Shown here in pieces: positions 1-8,220 of a stretch of DNA of 64,000 bases. The stretch lies in contig CAJSZV010000002.1 of assembly GCA_910574345.1 (NCBI GenBank), forward strand, positions 1-64,000, read 5' to 3'. Position numbers and translations under genes: made by a program. Positions within the stretch are counted from its first letter, which is position 1. Each line of letters begins with the position of its first letter. A model generated the notes under the pieces. The model saw nothing but the letters and a program-made list of their open reading frames with translations, did no database searches and was not told where the DNA came from. The DNA is from Clostridiaceae bacterium. GTDB lineage: Bacteria; Bacillota; Clostridia; Lachnospirales; Lachnospiraceae.

Positions 1-130
1 CAATAACTTCTGATGGAAGGGGAACCCTCCTTCAGTTATTCATCAGATATGACCTTGTAACTTATTAACTTTATAGCTCTTGTGGCTATATCATTATTAT
101 ACTAGGGAGGTAAATCGTTGTCATAAAAAC

Positions 131-2362
131 ATGACAGCGATTGGCGGTATGTGGAAGAATTATTCAATTGATTATATAAAAAATAACCGGGCATCCGGTA
201 TATCTATTATAGCAGCATCTTTTATTGCCGCTTTGTTTCTCTCTTTTCTCTGTTGTCTGTTTTATAATTTCTGGCTGGACAGCATTGAAGGGACAAAATT
301 GGAGGATGGCAGTTGGCATGGCCGTATTACCGGGAAAATCAGCGAAGACGAACTGGCAGTTATCAATAATTTTGCCAATGTGGAAAAAGCGGTAGTCAAT
401 GAGGAACTGTCCGGGGAACAGGGGACTGTGGCAGATGTGTATTTTTATAACAAAAGGACAGTCTATCAGGATATGACCGCCCTCGTAAATATTCTGGGAC
501 TTACAGAAGATGCGGCTAATTATAATTATCAGCTTTTATCGTTGTATTTTGTCCGTATTCCGGGTGACAATATGCCGAGACTCCTGATGCCGGCATATCT
601 GGCGATAGTGATGATTGTGTGTGTTTCTTTGATACTGGTAATCCATAATTCATTTGCTACATCTATGAACAGCAGGGTTCATCAGTTTGGGATTTTTTCA
701 AGCATCGGGGCTACGCCGGGGCAGATCCGGACATGTCTGGTACAGGAGGCACTCTTTCTGTCTATTGTACCGATTATGGCAGGGATCTTGTTGGGAATTA
801 TTTTCAGCTTTGGCACGGTTTGGGGAATGAACGCTTTCGCGGCGAATTTTGTGGGAGGAAGGCAGGCATCCTTTAGCTGCCATCCTGTTATTCTGCTCCT
901 TATCCTTTTTTTATCTATTTTTACAGTGCTTGTTTCTGCATGGCTTCCGGCGAGAAAACTGAGCAGGCTGACTCCGCTTGAATCAATCCGTGGAACGGAT
1001 GAATTGCAGCTAAAAAAGAAAAAGCATTCTCCCGTTTTGTCTGCGCTGTTCGGAATAGAGGGGGAAATGGCCGGAAATGCATTAAAGGCTCAGAAAAAGG
1101 CTCTGCGTACCACATCTTTGTCGTTAATGCTGGCCTTTCTGGGTTATATGATAATGCAGTGCTTTTGGACACTTTCCGGTATCAGCACAAACCATACCTA
1201 TTTTGAAAGATATCAGGATGCATGGGATGTCATGGCAACTGTAAAGGATACCCATATAGAGGATTTTGGGCTGATAAATGAACTTCGGGGACTGCCTAAA
1301 GCGGACAGCAGTGTTGTTTACCAAAAGGCAGAGGCAGTATGTATATTGCCGCAGGATGCACAAAGTAAGGAACTGCTGGCATTGGGTGGTTTGGAAGTGT
1401 TTTTGGGAGATGCAGCATTTTATGACAAGGGCTTGTTTCAGATAGAGGCTCCCATCTTTATATTGGATGACGAGAGTTTTGGTGAATTCTGCGGACAGAT
1501 AGGAATAGCTTCCCGTATGGATGGGACAATCGTCTTAAATCGGATATGGGACAGCGTTAACAGTAATTTTCGTTATCCGGAATACATTCCTTATGTAAAA
1601 GAAGATATGGAAGCAGTTGTTTTGAATAACGCTGCTGAAAAAGGAGACGAAAACACGGTAGAGCTCCCGGTGCTGGCCTGTACAGAGGAATATCCGCTCC
1701 TGCGGGAAGAATACGGGAAATCCGGCTGTCCTCTGGTACAATTTATGCCTTTGTCCTTGTGGAAAGAAATCGGAGGGCAGATAGGCGGGGCGGAGCAGGA
1801 TACTTATGTCCGGGTGTTGGCAAATGACAGGACAGAAGTGGATATATTGAATGGGCTGGAAAATGAAATAGCGCAGATAATCGGATCGGAATATGAAATA
1901 GAGAGTGAGAATCGTATTCAGGAAAGAGAAGACAACGATAAAATGATAGAGGGGTATGAACTGATATTAGGTGCGTTTTGCGTCCTGCTTGCAATCATTG
2001 GGATTGCCCATGTGTTTTCTCATACCCTTGGTTTCCTGCGTCAAAGGAAACGGGAATTTGCCCGGTATATGTCTGTTGGGCTTACACCGGAAGGGATACG
2101 GAAGATGTTCTGCATAGAGGCTTTGATGATTGTCGGACGTCCGCTGCTTGTCACATCGACACTGACAATAGTGGCTGTGGCATTCATGATAAGGGCAAGC
2201 TACTTAGATCCTATGGAATTTATTAAAGCGGCTCCGATAGCGCCGATTCTGGCGTTTGTTTCAGCTGTCTTTGCATTTGTGGCATTGGCATATTACCTCG
2301 GTGGGAGAAAGATACTGAAGGTCAGCCTGGCGGAGGCTTTACGTGATGATACTATGATGTAA
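131..2362 (+). CDS. FtsX-family ABC transporter permease
   Basis: Membrane permease of the FtsX/MacB-like class, which works with a separate ABC ATPase in peptide or antibiotic export and sensing. About eight hydrophobic helices are visible in the FtsX arrangement: one near the N-terminus, three around residues 155-290 that end in a PARKLSRLTPLESIRG-type loop, one near 340, and three in the last 130 residues. Two large extracellular segments lie between them. The reading frame is open from position 80, but ATG at 131 is preferred because the protein then starts just before the first helix; GGGAGG at 105-110 is the only upstream ribosome site and its spacing is long. No ATPase lies downstream, so the partner is probably left of the window. 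The substrate cannot be told. Confidence 0.85.
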   Translation: MTAIGGMWKNYSIDYIKNNRASGISIIAASFIAALFLSFLCCLFYNFWLDSIEGTKLEDGSWHGRITGKISEDELAVINNFANVEKAVVNEELSGEQGTVADVYFYNKRTVYQDMTALVNILGLTEDAANYNYQLLSLYFVRIPGDNMPRLLMPAYLAIVMIVCVSLILVIHNSFATSMNSRVHQFGIFSSIGATPGQIRTCLVQEALFLSIVPIMAGILLGIIFSFGTVWGMNAFAANFVGGRQASFSCHPVILLLILFLSIFTVLVSAWLPARKLSRLTPLESIRGTDELQLKKKKHSPVLSALFGIEGEMAGNALKAQKKALRTTSLSLMLAFLGYMIMQCFWTLSGISTNHTYFERYQDAWDVMATVKDTHIEDFGLINELRGLPKADSSVVYQKAEAVCILPQDAQSKELLALGGLEVFLGDAAFYDKGLFQIEAPIFILDDESFGEFCGQIGIASRMDGTIVLNRIWDSVNSNFRYPEYIPYVKEDMEAVVLNNAAEKGDENTVELPVLACTEEYPLLREEYGKSGCPLVQFMPLSLWKEIGGQIGGAEQDTYVRVLANDRTEVDILNGLENEIAQIIGSEYEIESENRIQEREDNDKMIEGYELILGAFCVLLAIIGIAHVFSHTLGFLRQRKREFARYMSVGLTPEGIRKMFCIEALMIVGRPLLVTSTLTIVAVAFMIRASYLDPMEFIKAAPIAPILAFVSAVFAFVALAYYLGGRKILKVSLAEALRDDTMM

Positions 2363-2632
2363 AACGAAAACTCCAATGACTGCATATCCCAATAAGCCAC
2401 GGAGGATAACATAGGGCTTGAAGGTTTGACTATGATTTTTTGAGATAAATGATATAATAGAATAAATATCAGGAAACAGGATATAAAGGACATGACTACC
2501 AAGGAGATCGCCCAGGGCGCATTTGCCTCTTTGCCGACCCTGCTTCGGATTGCCGCGAAGGCGAAATCCCAAAGGGTTTCCACCATTTGGTTCTGTATCT
2601 GTTTGATGTCTTATGTAGAGAAGGAGGATTTT

Positions 2633-3316
2633 ATGAGAGAGGATGTACATTCAAAGGAATTTTGGGATGAGGCTCAGAAAAAGGCTGCGTTTCAGAAACG
2701 GTTTGACAGGCCGGACTGTATCGTTCTTGACAGTGAGTACTGCAGCATGGGACGGATGATCGCCGTAAAGGCATGTGAAAGAGGCGGATATACTTACTAT
2801 GACGCGGAGAAGCTTATGAGTCTTCTTGGGCCGGAGGAGAGGGAGCTTGTGGCCCGGTATGATAAGGTGCTTGGGGATACTGAGATAACAGAAGAAGATT
2901 TAAAGAAGGATTCGGATTTTGAGCGCGTGTCCCGGCTGTATCAGCAGGCCATTGGGCAGGCTCTTAAAGATGGGCCGTGTCTCATCCATGAATGTGGGAT
3001 TAAGGAACGGATTGAGCCAGAGGGATTTCAATGTGTCAGCGTCCTGTTCTATGCCATGGACCAGCAGGAGAAGCGGGAGAGGGCAAGGACTGCTGCCATT
3101 TACAAGGATCTGGAAACGGCGGAGGAATTGGATAAAGCCATTGAGAGGGAAGATCACAGGAGGAGAATCTACCATAATGCTTTAAGTGAGAGGCCATGGG
3201 GAAGGAAGGAGGCTTATGATCTTTGTCTCAATACGGATGTTTTTGGGAGAAAGAAATCAGTGGAGCTTTTAGTGGCACTGATGGCAGCTGAGGATCAGAA
3301 TCATAAGCTTTTATAA
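2633..3316 (+). CDS. Cytidylate kinase-like family protein
   Basis: About 227 residues resembling the cytidylate-kinase-like family common in Clostridia, small P-loop-fold proteins of unknown substrate. The N-terminal part (VLDSEYCSMGRMIAVKA, then YTYYDAEKLM) matches the family pattern of a nucleotide-binding loop followed by a tyrosine-rich strand, but the canonical GxGKT is degenerate. The rest is charged and helical. ATG 2633 is chosen because AAGGAGG lies at 2621-2627; the frame is open further upstream to 2492 but that extension has no ribosome site. A TATAAT at 2453-2458 is a possible -10, with only a poorly spaced TTGACT upstream. Family assignment is moderate; function unknown. Confidence 0.6.
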   Translation: MREDVHSKEFWDEAQKKAAFQKRFDRPDCIVLDSEYCSMGRMIAVKACERGGYTYYDAEKLMSLLGPEERELVARYDKVLGDTEITEEDLKKDSDFERVSRLYQQAIGQALKDGPCLIHECGIKERIEPEGFQCVSVLFYAMDQQEKRERARTAAIYKDLETAEELDKAIEREDHRRRIYHNALSERPWGRKEAYDLCLNTDVFGRKKSVELLVALMAAEDQNHKLL

Positions 3317-3424
3317 ATGATTTACCAAGAACTACAAGCCATGGATTGGATATGATGGGAACAGATGATGGAGAGAGCGTATTACATCGATAGTAGAACG
3401 CGCCGTCGGCAAATACCGCAGGCA

Positions 3425-3447
3425 AAGGGGCGGGAGGACCGCCCCTT
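3425..3447. terminator. GC-rich hairpin between converging genes
   Basis: AAGGGGCGG pairs with CCGCCCCTT around a five-base loop, just past the stop of the minus-strand anti-sigma gene and downstream of the plus-strand kinase-like gene. There is no good T-run on either side, so it may stall rather than terminate transcription. Confidence 0.4.
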
Positions 3448-3454
3448 CCTTACA

Positions 3455-4360
3455 TCACTTTCTGATATCGTTCAATACATCCCCAGGTATTTCAAATTCC
3501 ACTGCCCCCATATACATGGGAGCCACATCGCCCTCATTGAATCCGATGACAACATTGCCGTTTTCATTGATATAAAACGATGTCTCATCTGTGACAGACT
3601 TAAAATTCCACTCCTCAATCTCATCATCCAGCCAATAATAGACATTTTCATCCGCATCCATCTGTGCCTGCATCTGTTCTTTGATTGCTTCGCTGATAGG
3701 CGTAATATAATCGGCTCCTTCCGCAAACACATCTTTTAACTGCAGGCGCTTTCCGGTATTCAGATCAATGGTATAGTAATAATTCCACTGGTAACCGCTG
3801 CCAGCGCCCTGATAACACAGGAGCTTTAATGTAAAGTAGTCGGCGGTTGCTGTCAGGATTTCGCTTTTTACCAGGATATCCTGATAGCCCTCCTCCTCCT
3901 CCAAATAGGTCTCAAACTCTTCTATGAGACTGTCCGTAATCTTTTTGATCTCCCTGTTTATTTCATCGGTTGTCCGCTCCAGATTTTCCAGAGTCTGATC
4001 TTCCGGCAGGCCAAGTTCCACCTTGATTTCCGGAACTTCGATATCCGCATGGTTCCTGTCTGATTCGTATTCATAATCACGGAACGTTACCACCTCAATT
4101 AATTTCCCCAGCACCGGTATTTGCTCCATTGCATGGGCAATAACCGGAGATGTGTTTGGCAGGAGCAAAAAGAATCCCACAAATGCGGCTGCTGTTAACG
4201 CGGCCCTGGTTCGTATTCTTTTTATCTTGTCTTTTTTATCTGCCATCTTTGCTTCCTCCATTTTTGCGCGCAGCTCTTCAAACTGTGCCTGTGACATTTG
4301 CGGTTTTTCATATTCCTTTTTTAACAACAGAAGTTCTTTTTCAACGAAATCGTGCATCAC
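3455..4360 (-). CDS. RsiV-like anti-sigma factor
   Basis: Probable membrane-anchored anti-sigma factor for the ECF sigma factor encoded just upstream. Visible parts are a charged cytoplasmic N-terminus of about 55 residues (MHDFVEKELLLLKKEYEKP), one transmembrane helix (AALTAAAFVGFFLLLP), and an extracellular region whose last ~130 residues match the DUF3298 pattern of RsiV, ending with the typical EGDVAPMYMGAVEFEIP segment. In Bacillus RsiV this part binds lysozyme, which triggers cleavage and frees SigV; that role here is inference. The start overlaps the sigma-factor stop by four bases (ATGA), so translation is probably coupled. Confidence 0.8.
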   Translation of the reverse strand: MMHDFVEKELLLLKKEYEKPQMSQAQFEELRAKMEEAKMADKKDKIKRIRTRAALTAAAFVGFFLLLPNTSPVIAHAMEQIPVLGKLIEVVTFRDYEYESDRNHADIEVPEIKVELGLPEDQTLENLERTTDEINREIKKITDSLIEEFETYLEEEEGYQDILVKSEILTATADYFTLKLLCYQGAGSGYQWNYYYTIDLNTGKRLQLKDVFAEGADYITPISEAIKEQMQAQMDADENVYYWLDDEIEEWNFKSVTDETSFYINENGNVVIGFNEGDVAPMYMGAVEFEIPGDVLNDIRK

Positions 4361-4917
4361 TTTGTCCCACCTGCCTTTTTGGTATGTTGGTCGTCATTGC
4401 CATAAGCTGGTCTGTCATCTAATACCATCCGCAGCTTTTTCATGGCGCGGTACAGCCTGCTTTTAACGGTGCTGATATTTTCGTCCAGGATATGGGAAAT
4501 CTCTTCCAGCTTTTTATCCTCAAAATATTTTAGGATAATCACCGCCTTATCTTTTTCAGGAAGCATATGGATGGCGTTCTGTAAATCTATGTTGGCATAG
4601 GTATCCTCCGTACTCCCCAAGTTTGCGTCTTCCTCATCCAGTATCCGTTCATATGAGATATGTTTGGGCCGGCGTACATATTGAAAACATTCATTGAGCA
4701 TGATCCGATACAGCCATGTCTCCGCCAGCTGAAGATCTTTTAAGGTATGGTGACTTCTTAAAGCCTTATATGCCCCGTTCTGCACAATATCCTTAGCGTC
4801 CTCTTCATTATGCGTGTAACTGAAGGCAAGGCGGTAATAATGGTTATATTTTTCTAAAATTATATGCTCTATCAACTCCTTGCTGGTTTTCTCTTTTTTC
4901 CCGGGAACTATTACCAA
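4357..4917 (-). CDS. ECF sigma factor (SigV-like)
   Basis: Extracytoplasmic-function sigma factor of about 186 residues. Region 2 is seen in YYRLAFSYTHNEEDAKDIVQ and the following helix; region 4 is seen in LPEKDKAVIILKYFEDKKLEEISHILD with the helix-turn-helix ISTVKSRLYRAMKKLR. A longer frame begins at ATG 4947, but UUG at 4917 is preferred: AAAAGGAGGT lies at 4934-4925, eight bases upstream, and the predicted transcription start (about 4945) would leave the ATG at 4947 outside the message. It is followed by its RsiV-like anti-sigma factor with a four-base overlap. Likely cell-envelope stress control. Confidence 0.88.
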   Translation of the reverse strand: MVIVPGKKEKTSKELIEHIILEKYNHYYRLAFSYTHNEEDAKDIVQNGAYKALRSHHTLKDLQLAETWLYRIMLNECFQYVRRPKHISYERILDEEDANLGSTEDTYANIDLQNAIHMLPEKDKAVIILKYFEDKKLEEISHILDENISTVKSRLYRAMKKLRMVLDDRPAYGNDDQHTKKAGGTK

Positions 4918-4951
4918 GGTAACCACCTCCTTTTGCCTTTCTATCATGTTT

Positions 4952-4978
4952 GATGCTGCAGGCAGATAAAAAGTTTCA
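4952..4978 (-). promoter_or_regulatory. ECF-type autoregulatory promoter of the sigma operon
   Basis: Reading the minus strand, TGAAAC (4978-4973) is followed after 17 bases by CATC (4955-4952). This matches the SigV-type -35 and closely resembles its CGTC -10. It implies that the sigma factor drives its own operon and supports the UUG start at 4917. Confidence 0.55.
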
Positions 4979-4989
4979 CCGGATTTTCA

Positions 4990-5018
4990 TTGACTTGAAA
5001 TTTACAGTCTTTTATAAT
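4990..5018 (+). promoter_or_regulatory. Sigma-A promoter, divergent from the sigma operon
   Basis: TTGACT (4990-4995), a 17-base spacer and a perfect TATAAT (5013-5018), 27 bases before the plus-strand ORF at 5046. Confidence 0.7.
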
Positions 5019-5045
5019 GAGGTATAAAAAGGAAAGAGGGCAGAT

Positions 5046-5450
5046 ATGAAAGCAAACAGGACGCGTCGCAGGTTTTCTCCCTGCTGTGTGGCAGCCGCCG
5101 CGCTGCTGATGATGGGCAGCGATATCATGCGCGGGCTGGTGCAGGAGGAGCAGGAGAAGCTGTTTGGGCTGTTGAAGACACCTGCCCGAAACGCGGAGAT
5201 CCATTACCGGGACACGTCAGACTGGGGGGAGGAACACACGGTTTACACCTTTGACTATGTGGCAAAGCCTGATATTGACACAAGCGGCGGAGTTGAAACC
5301 CGCATTAGATTTTACATATCCGAAACCCAACTCAAGGTGGCCTGGACATCCTATGAACCGGCGGGCAGCGGAGACTGGGAATACCTGGAGAAAGAGGTTT
5401 ATGAGATCCCCATTGGGGCAAATAGTGATAAATATGCCCATGGGCAGTGA
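5046..5450 (+). CDS. Small hypothetical protein, possibly truncated
   Basis: A 134-residue protein I do not recognise. The N-terminus has a basic stretch and a short hydrophobic run (CCVAAAALLMMG), a weak export signal. The rest is polar with many aromatic residues (WGEEHTVYTFDYVAKPD). A strong promoter (4990-5018) supports expression. The frame stops at 5450, but the following 60 bases in another frame read like a continuation (DLEFCFAEGRLC), so a small frameshift may have shortened the protein. Gene reality moderate, function unknown. Confidence 0.5.
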   Translation: MKANRTRRRFSPCCVAAAALLMMGSDIMRGLVQEEQEKLFGLLKTPARNAEIHYRDTSDWGEEHTVYTFDYVAKPDIDTSGGVETRIRFYISETQLKVAWTSYEPAGSGDWEYLEKEVYEIPIGANSDKYAHGQ

Positions 5451-5585
5451 TCTGGAATTCTGCTTTGCGGAGGGGAGGCTGTGTGCCTGACGGTGGTTTT
5501 TATGAATCCGGAGTATTATGTACTCTCGGAATCTCTCTTGCACCTGCTTTTGTGGCTGATAGAAACGGCACAGCCAGACTTCATA

Positions 5586-6467
5586 CTATTTCAAGCAGAG
5601 AGAACGGTACTTATTCGGTGCAACCCCTTTATATTCCCGAAATTTTCGTATAAAGTAACTAAAATTATCAAATCCAACAGAAAGTGCGATATTAGAAATC
5701 GGCGCTTCTGATTCTGACAGCATTTCGCAGGCTTTTTCTATTCTATATTCATTGATAAAACCGATCGGTGTCTTTCCAATTTCCTGTTTAAAGTAGTGGC
5801 AGAAATAATTGGGACTCATAAAGCAAATCTCAGACAATGTCCGCAAAGCGATTGATTCCGGGTAATGGACGTGAATATATTCAATCACTTGTTTTAATTT
5901 GTTTAAGGAGTCCTTTCCTTTGGGCGATAACGTATTCTTATAGAAATAATCCGCCTGAAAGAATAATTCAATCATGTGTAATATGTGGAGCTTAATACTT
6001 AAAAGGGCACAGGTGGGCAATGTGTGGTAAAGTTTGATAATTTCCTGCATATGGAGCAGGACTTGTTTATGGTCATCGGGTGAAAGCGTGGAGCAGAAGG
6101 TTGGAAACAGCAGTGTTCCGTTGGTAATCGGCCGGATAAAATTATGCTGGCAGGCATCATACAATGAAAAGTCTAAAAAGCTGGGATTAAATACAACGGC
6201 ATGGTGAAGGGACTCGCCCACGGATTTAATTTCATGCAGTTCTCCGGAATTGATAAAACAGAATTCCCCTGGGTTCAAGACAAGGGATTTTCCGCGGATA
6301 GTCAAATTAAGAATTCCATATTCTGCATATACCCATTCCAGTTCTTCGTGCCAGTGCTGTGATACAAAATAAAATCCGTCTTTGTCATGGTGAGAATATA
6401 CCTGTAAAGGAAAAACAGAAGTACCGTGGGTTTTATCTTCATGATAAGCTTGTGACATGGGTATCAA
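5586..6467 (-). CDS. AraC-family regulator (cupin plus HTH) of the alpha-glucoside genes
   Basis: A 293-residue transcription regulator. The N-terminal ~150 residues form a cupin-type sugar-sensing domain (QHWHEELEWVYAEYG, NPGEFCFINSGELHEI). The last ~100 residues carry the two AraC helix-turn-helix motifs, with the signature ISNIALSVGFDNFSYFIRKFREYKG near the end. It is transcribed divergently from the GH13/PTS/HAD operon, the usual place of its own local activator. The stop lies near the preceding plus-strand small ORF with no overlap. Confidence 0.88.
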   Translation of the reverse strand: MIPMSQAYHEDKTHGTSVFPLQVYSHHDKDGFYFVSQHWHEELEWVYAEYGILNLTIRGKSLVLNPGEFCFINSGELHEIKSVGESLHHAVVFNPSFLDFSLYDACQHNFIRPITNGTLLFPTFCSTLSPDDHKQVLLHMQEIIKLYHTLPTCALLSIKLHILHMIELFFQADYFYKNTLSPKGKDSLNKLKQVIEYIHVHYPESIALRTLSEICFMSPNYFCHYFKQEIGKTPIGFINEYRIEKACEMLSESEAPISNIALSVGFDNFSYFIRKFREYKGVAPNKYRSLCLK

Positions 6468-6578
6468 CTCCTAAATCATAAATTTGTGTTATTATTGAGT
6501 AAAATTATGCAAGCAATCAGGGCTTCTTTTCCAGTATACTAAAATCACCGAAGAAAAACAAGAGAGGTGAAAAGAACA
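6468..6578. promoter_or_regulatory. Divergent AraC / alpha-glucoside operon control region
   Basis: The rightward operon has a clear -10 (TATACT, 6535-6540) but no recognisable -35 at the correct distance, as expected of an AraC-activated promoter. AGAGAGGTG at 6561-6569 is the ribosome site for the GUG start at 6579. Confidence 0.45.
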
Positions 6579-8201
6579 GTGAAAGAAAAGTGGTGGAAAA
6601 GCAGTGTTGTATATCAGATATATCCACGAAGCTTCTGTGACAGCAATGGCGATGGAATCGGAGATATTAACGGTATCCGCTCCAAATTGTGGTATCTGAA
6701 AGAACTGGGGATCGACGTGATATGGCTCAGTCCGGTCTATGTCTCTCCCAATGCGGATAATGGCTATGATATATCCGATTATTATGGAATATCACCGGAG
6801 TACGGATCGATGGAGGATATGAAGACTCTAATCCGTGAATGTGAAAATCGTGGTATTAGGATTATCATGGATCTTGTCGTGAACCATACTTCGGATGAGC
6901 ATCCCTGGTTTGTGGAAGCGAAAAAATCGAAGGACAATCCGTACAGGGACTATTATATCTGGAGAGAAGGGAAAAAAGGCAGTCCGCCTAACGAACTGGA
7001 ATCCTGCTTCGGCGGTAATGCATGGGAATACTCGGAAGAAACAGGGGAGTATTATCTGCACTTCTATCATAAAAAGCAGCCGGATCTGAACTGGGAAAAT
7101 GAAGCGATGCGGAAAGAAATATGGAAAATGATGAATTTCTGGATTGATATGGGCATTGGCGGTTTCCGGATGGATGTGATTGATGTCATTGGAAAAATCC
7201 CGGATCAGGAGATAAAAGAAAACGGACCGAAGCTGCATGAATACCTCCAGGAAATGAACAGGGAAACATTCGGGGGGAAAAACCTGATGACTGTAGGAGA
7301 ATGCTGGGGAGCAGATATTGAGAACGGAAGTTTATATTCGGATCCGGAGCGGAAGGAACTGGATATGATTTTTCAGTTTGAGCAGATGCTGCTGGATCAG
7401 GTTCCAGGAGAACAGAAGTGGGATTTAAAGCCCCTGGAATTGAAACAGTTAAAACAGGCGTTTGCGAAATGGCAGAAGGCATTGGAAGGGAAAGGATGGA
7501 ACAGTCTTTTCTGGAACAGTCATGACCTTCCAAGAATCGTTTCCAGATGGGGGAATGATAAGGAGTACCGGGTGGAATCCGCAAAGATGCTGGCAACCGT
7601 GCTTCATGGCATGAAGGGGACGCCTTATATTTATCAGGGCGAAGAAATAGGGATGACCAACTATCCGTTTTCAGGTATTGAGGATTTTTTTGATGTAGAG
7701 TCTGTCAATATGTACCGGGAACGGAAGGAGATGGGATATCCCGAAGAAGAAATCATGAAATCCCTCTGCGCTAAGTCAAGGGATAATGCAAGAACACCCA
7801 TGCAGTGGGACAACGGTCCAGGTGCAGGATTTACGGAAGGGACACCATGGTGCAGGGTAAATCCCAATTATACAAAAATTAATGCAGAAGAGGCATTAAA
7901 GGATCAGGATTCCATTTTCTATTATTATAAAAAGCTGATCAGACTCCGAAAAGAAGAGCCTATATTGATTTATGGGACTTTTGAACTGCTCTGCCCGGAG
8001 GATGAGCATGTCTTTGCGTATACAAGGGAATGGAAGGGGAAAAAGTGGCTGGTGGCAGGTAATTTCTATGAGAAATCGGCATGTTTTGATTACCCTGGAA
8101 AAGGCAGGGTGCTCCTGTCCAATTATGAACAGGAATCTGAAACCCGGCTGGAACAGATGAAACTGCGTCCCTATGAAGCTGCTATCTATGAAATCATATA
8201 A
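6579..8201 (+). CDS. GH13 glucan-1,6-alpha-glucosidase / oligo-1,6-glucosidase (DexB-like)
   Basis: Cytoplasmic glycosidase of about 540 residues, the usual length for the DexB/isomaltase/TreC group. The catalytic triad is visible: nucleophile Asp199 in GGFRMDVID, acid/base Glu241 in VGECWGA, and Asp316 in NSHDLPR. DLVVNHTSDEHPWF and the valine following Asp199 are characteristic of enzymes preferring alpha-1,6 bonds (known for yeast isomaltase and relatives). The whole sequence reads closest to streptococcal DexB, so isomaltose-type or phosphorylated alpha-glucosides from the adjacent PTS are the likely substrates; phospho-trehalose is an alternative. GUG 6579 is chosen for its spacing from AGAGAGGTG; GUG 6567 overlaps that site. 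Confidence 0.85.
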   Translation: MKEKWWKSSVVYQIYPRSFCDSNGDGIGDINGIRSKLWYLKELGIDVIWLSPVYVSPNADNGYDISDYYGISPEYGSMEDMKTLIRECENRGIRIIMDLVVNHTSDEHPWFVEAKKSKDNPYRDYYIWREGKKGSPPNELESCFGGNAWEYSEETGEYYLHFYHKKQPDLNWENEAMRKEIWKMMNFWIDMGIGGFRMDVIDVIGKIPDQEIKENGPKLHEYLQEMNRETFGGKNLMTVGECWGADIENGSLYSDPERKELDMIFQFEQMLLDQVPGEQKWDLKPLELKQLKQAFAKWQKALEGKGWNSLFWNSHDLPRIVSRWGNDKEYRVESAKMLATVLHGMKGTPYIYQGEEIGMTNYPFSGIEDFFDVESVNMYRERKEMGYPEEEIMKSLCAKSRDNARTPMQWDNGPGAGFTEGTPWCRVNPNYTKINAEEALKDQDSIFYYYKKLIRLRKEEPILIYGTFELLCPEDEHVFAYTREWKGKKWLVAGNFYEKSACFDYPGKGRVLLSNYEQESETRLEQMKLRPYEAAIYEII

Positions 8202-8220
8202 TTAGGAGGAAGAAAGAATC

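Noticed and set aside
1-79. End of an upstream ABC ATPase gene
   Set aside because: A short open frame to 68 exists, but its sequence shows no ATPase-like ending and is too short to judge.
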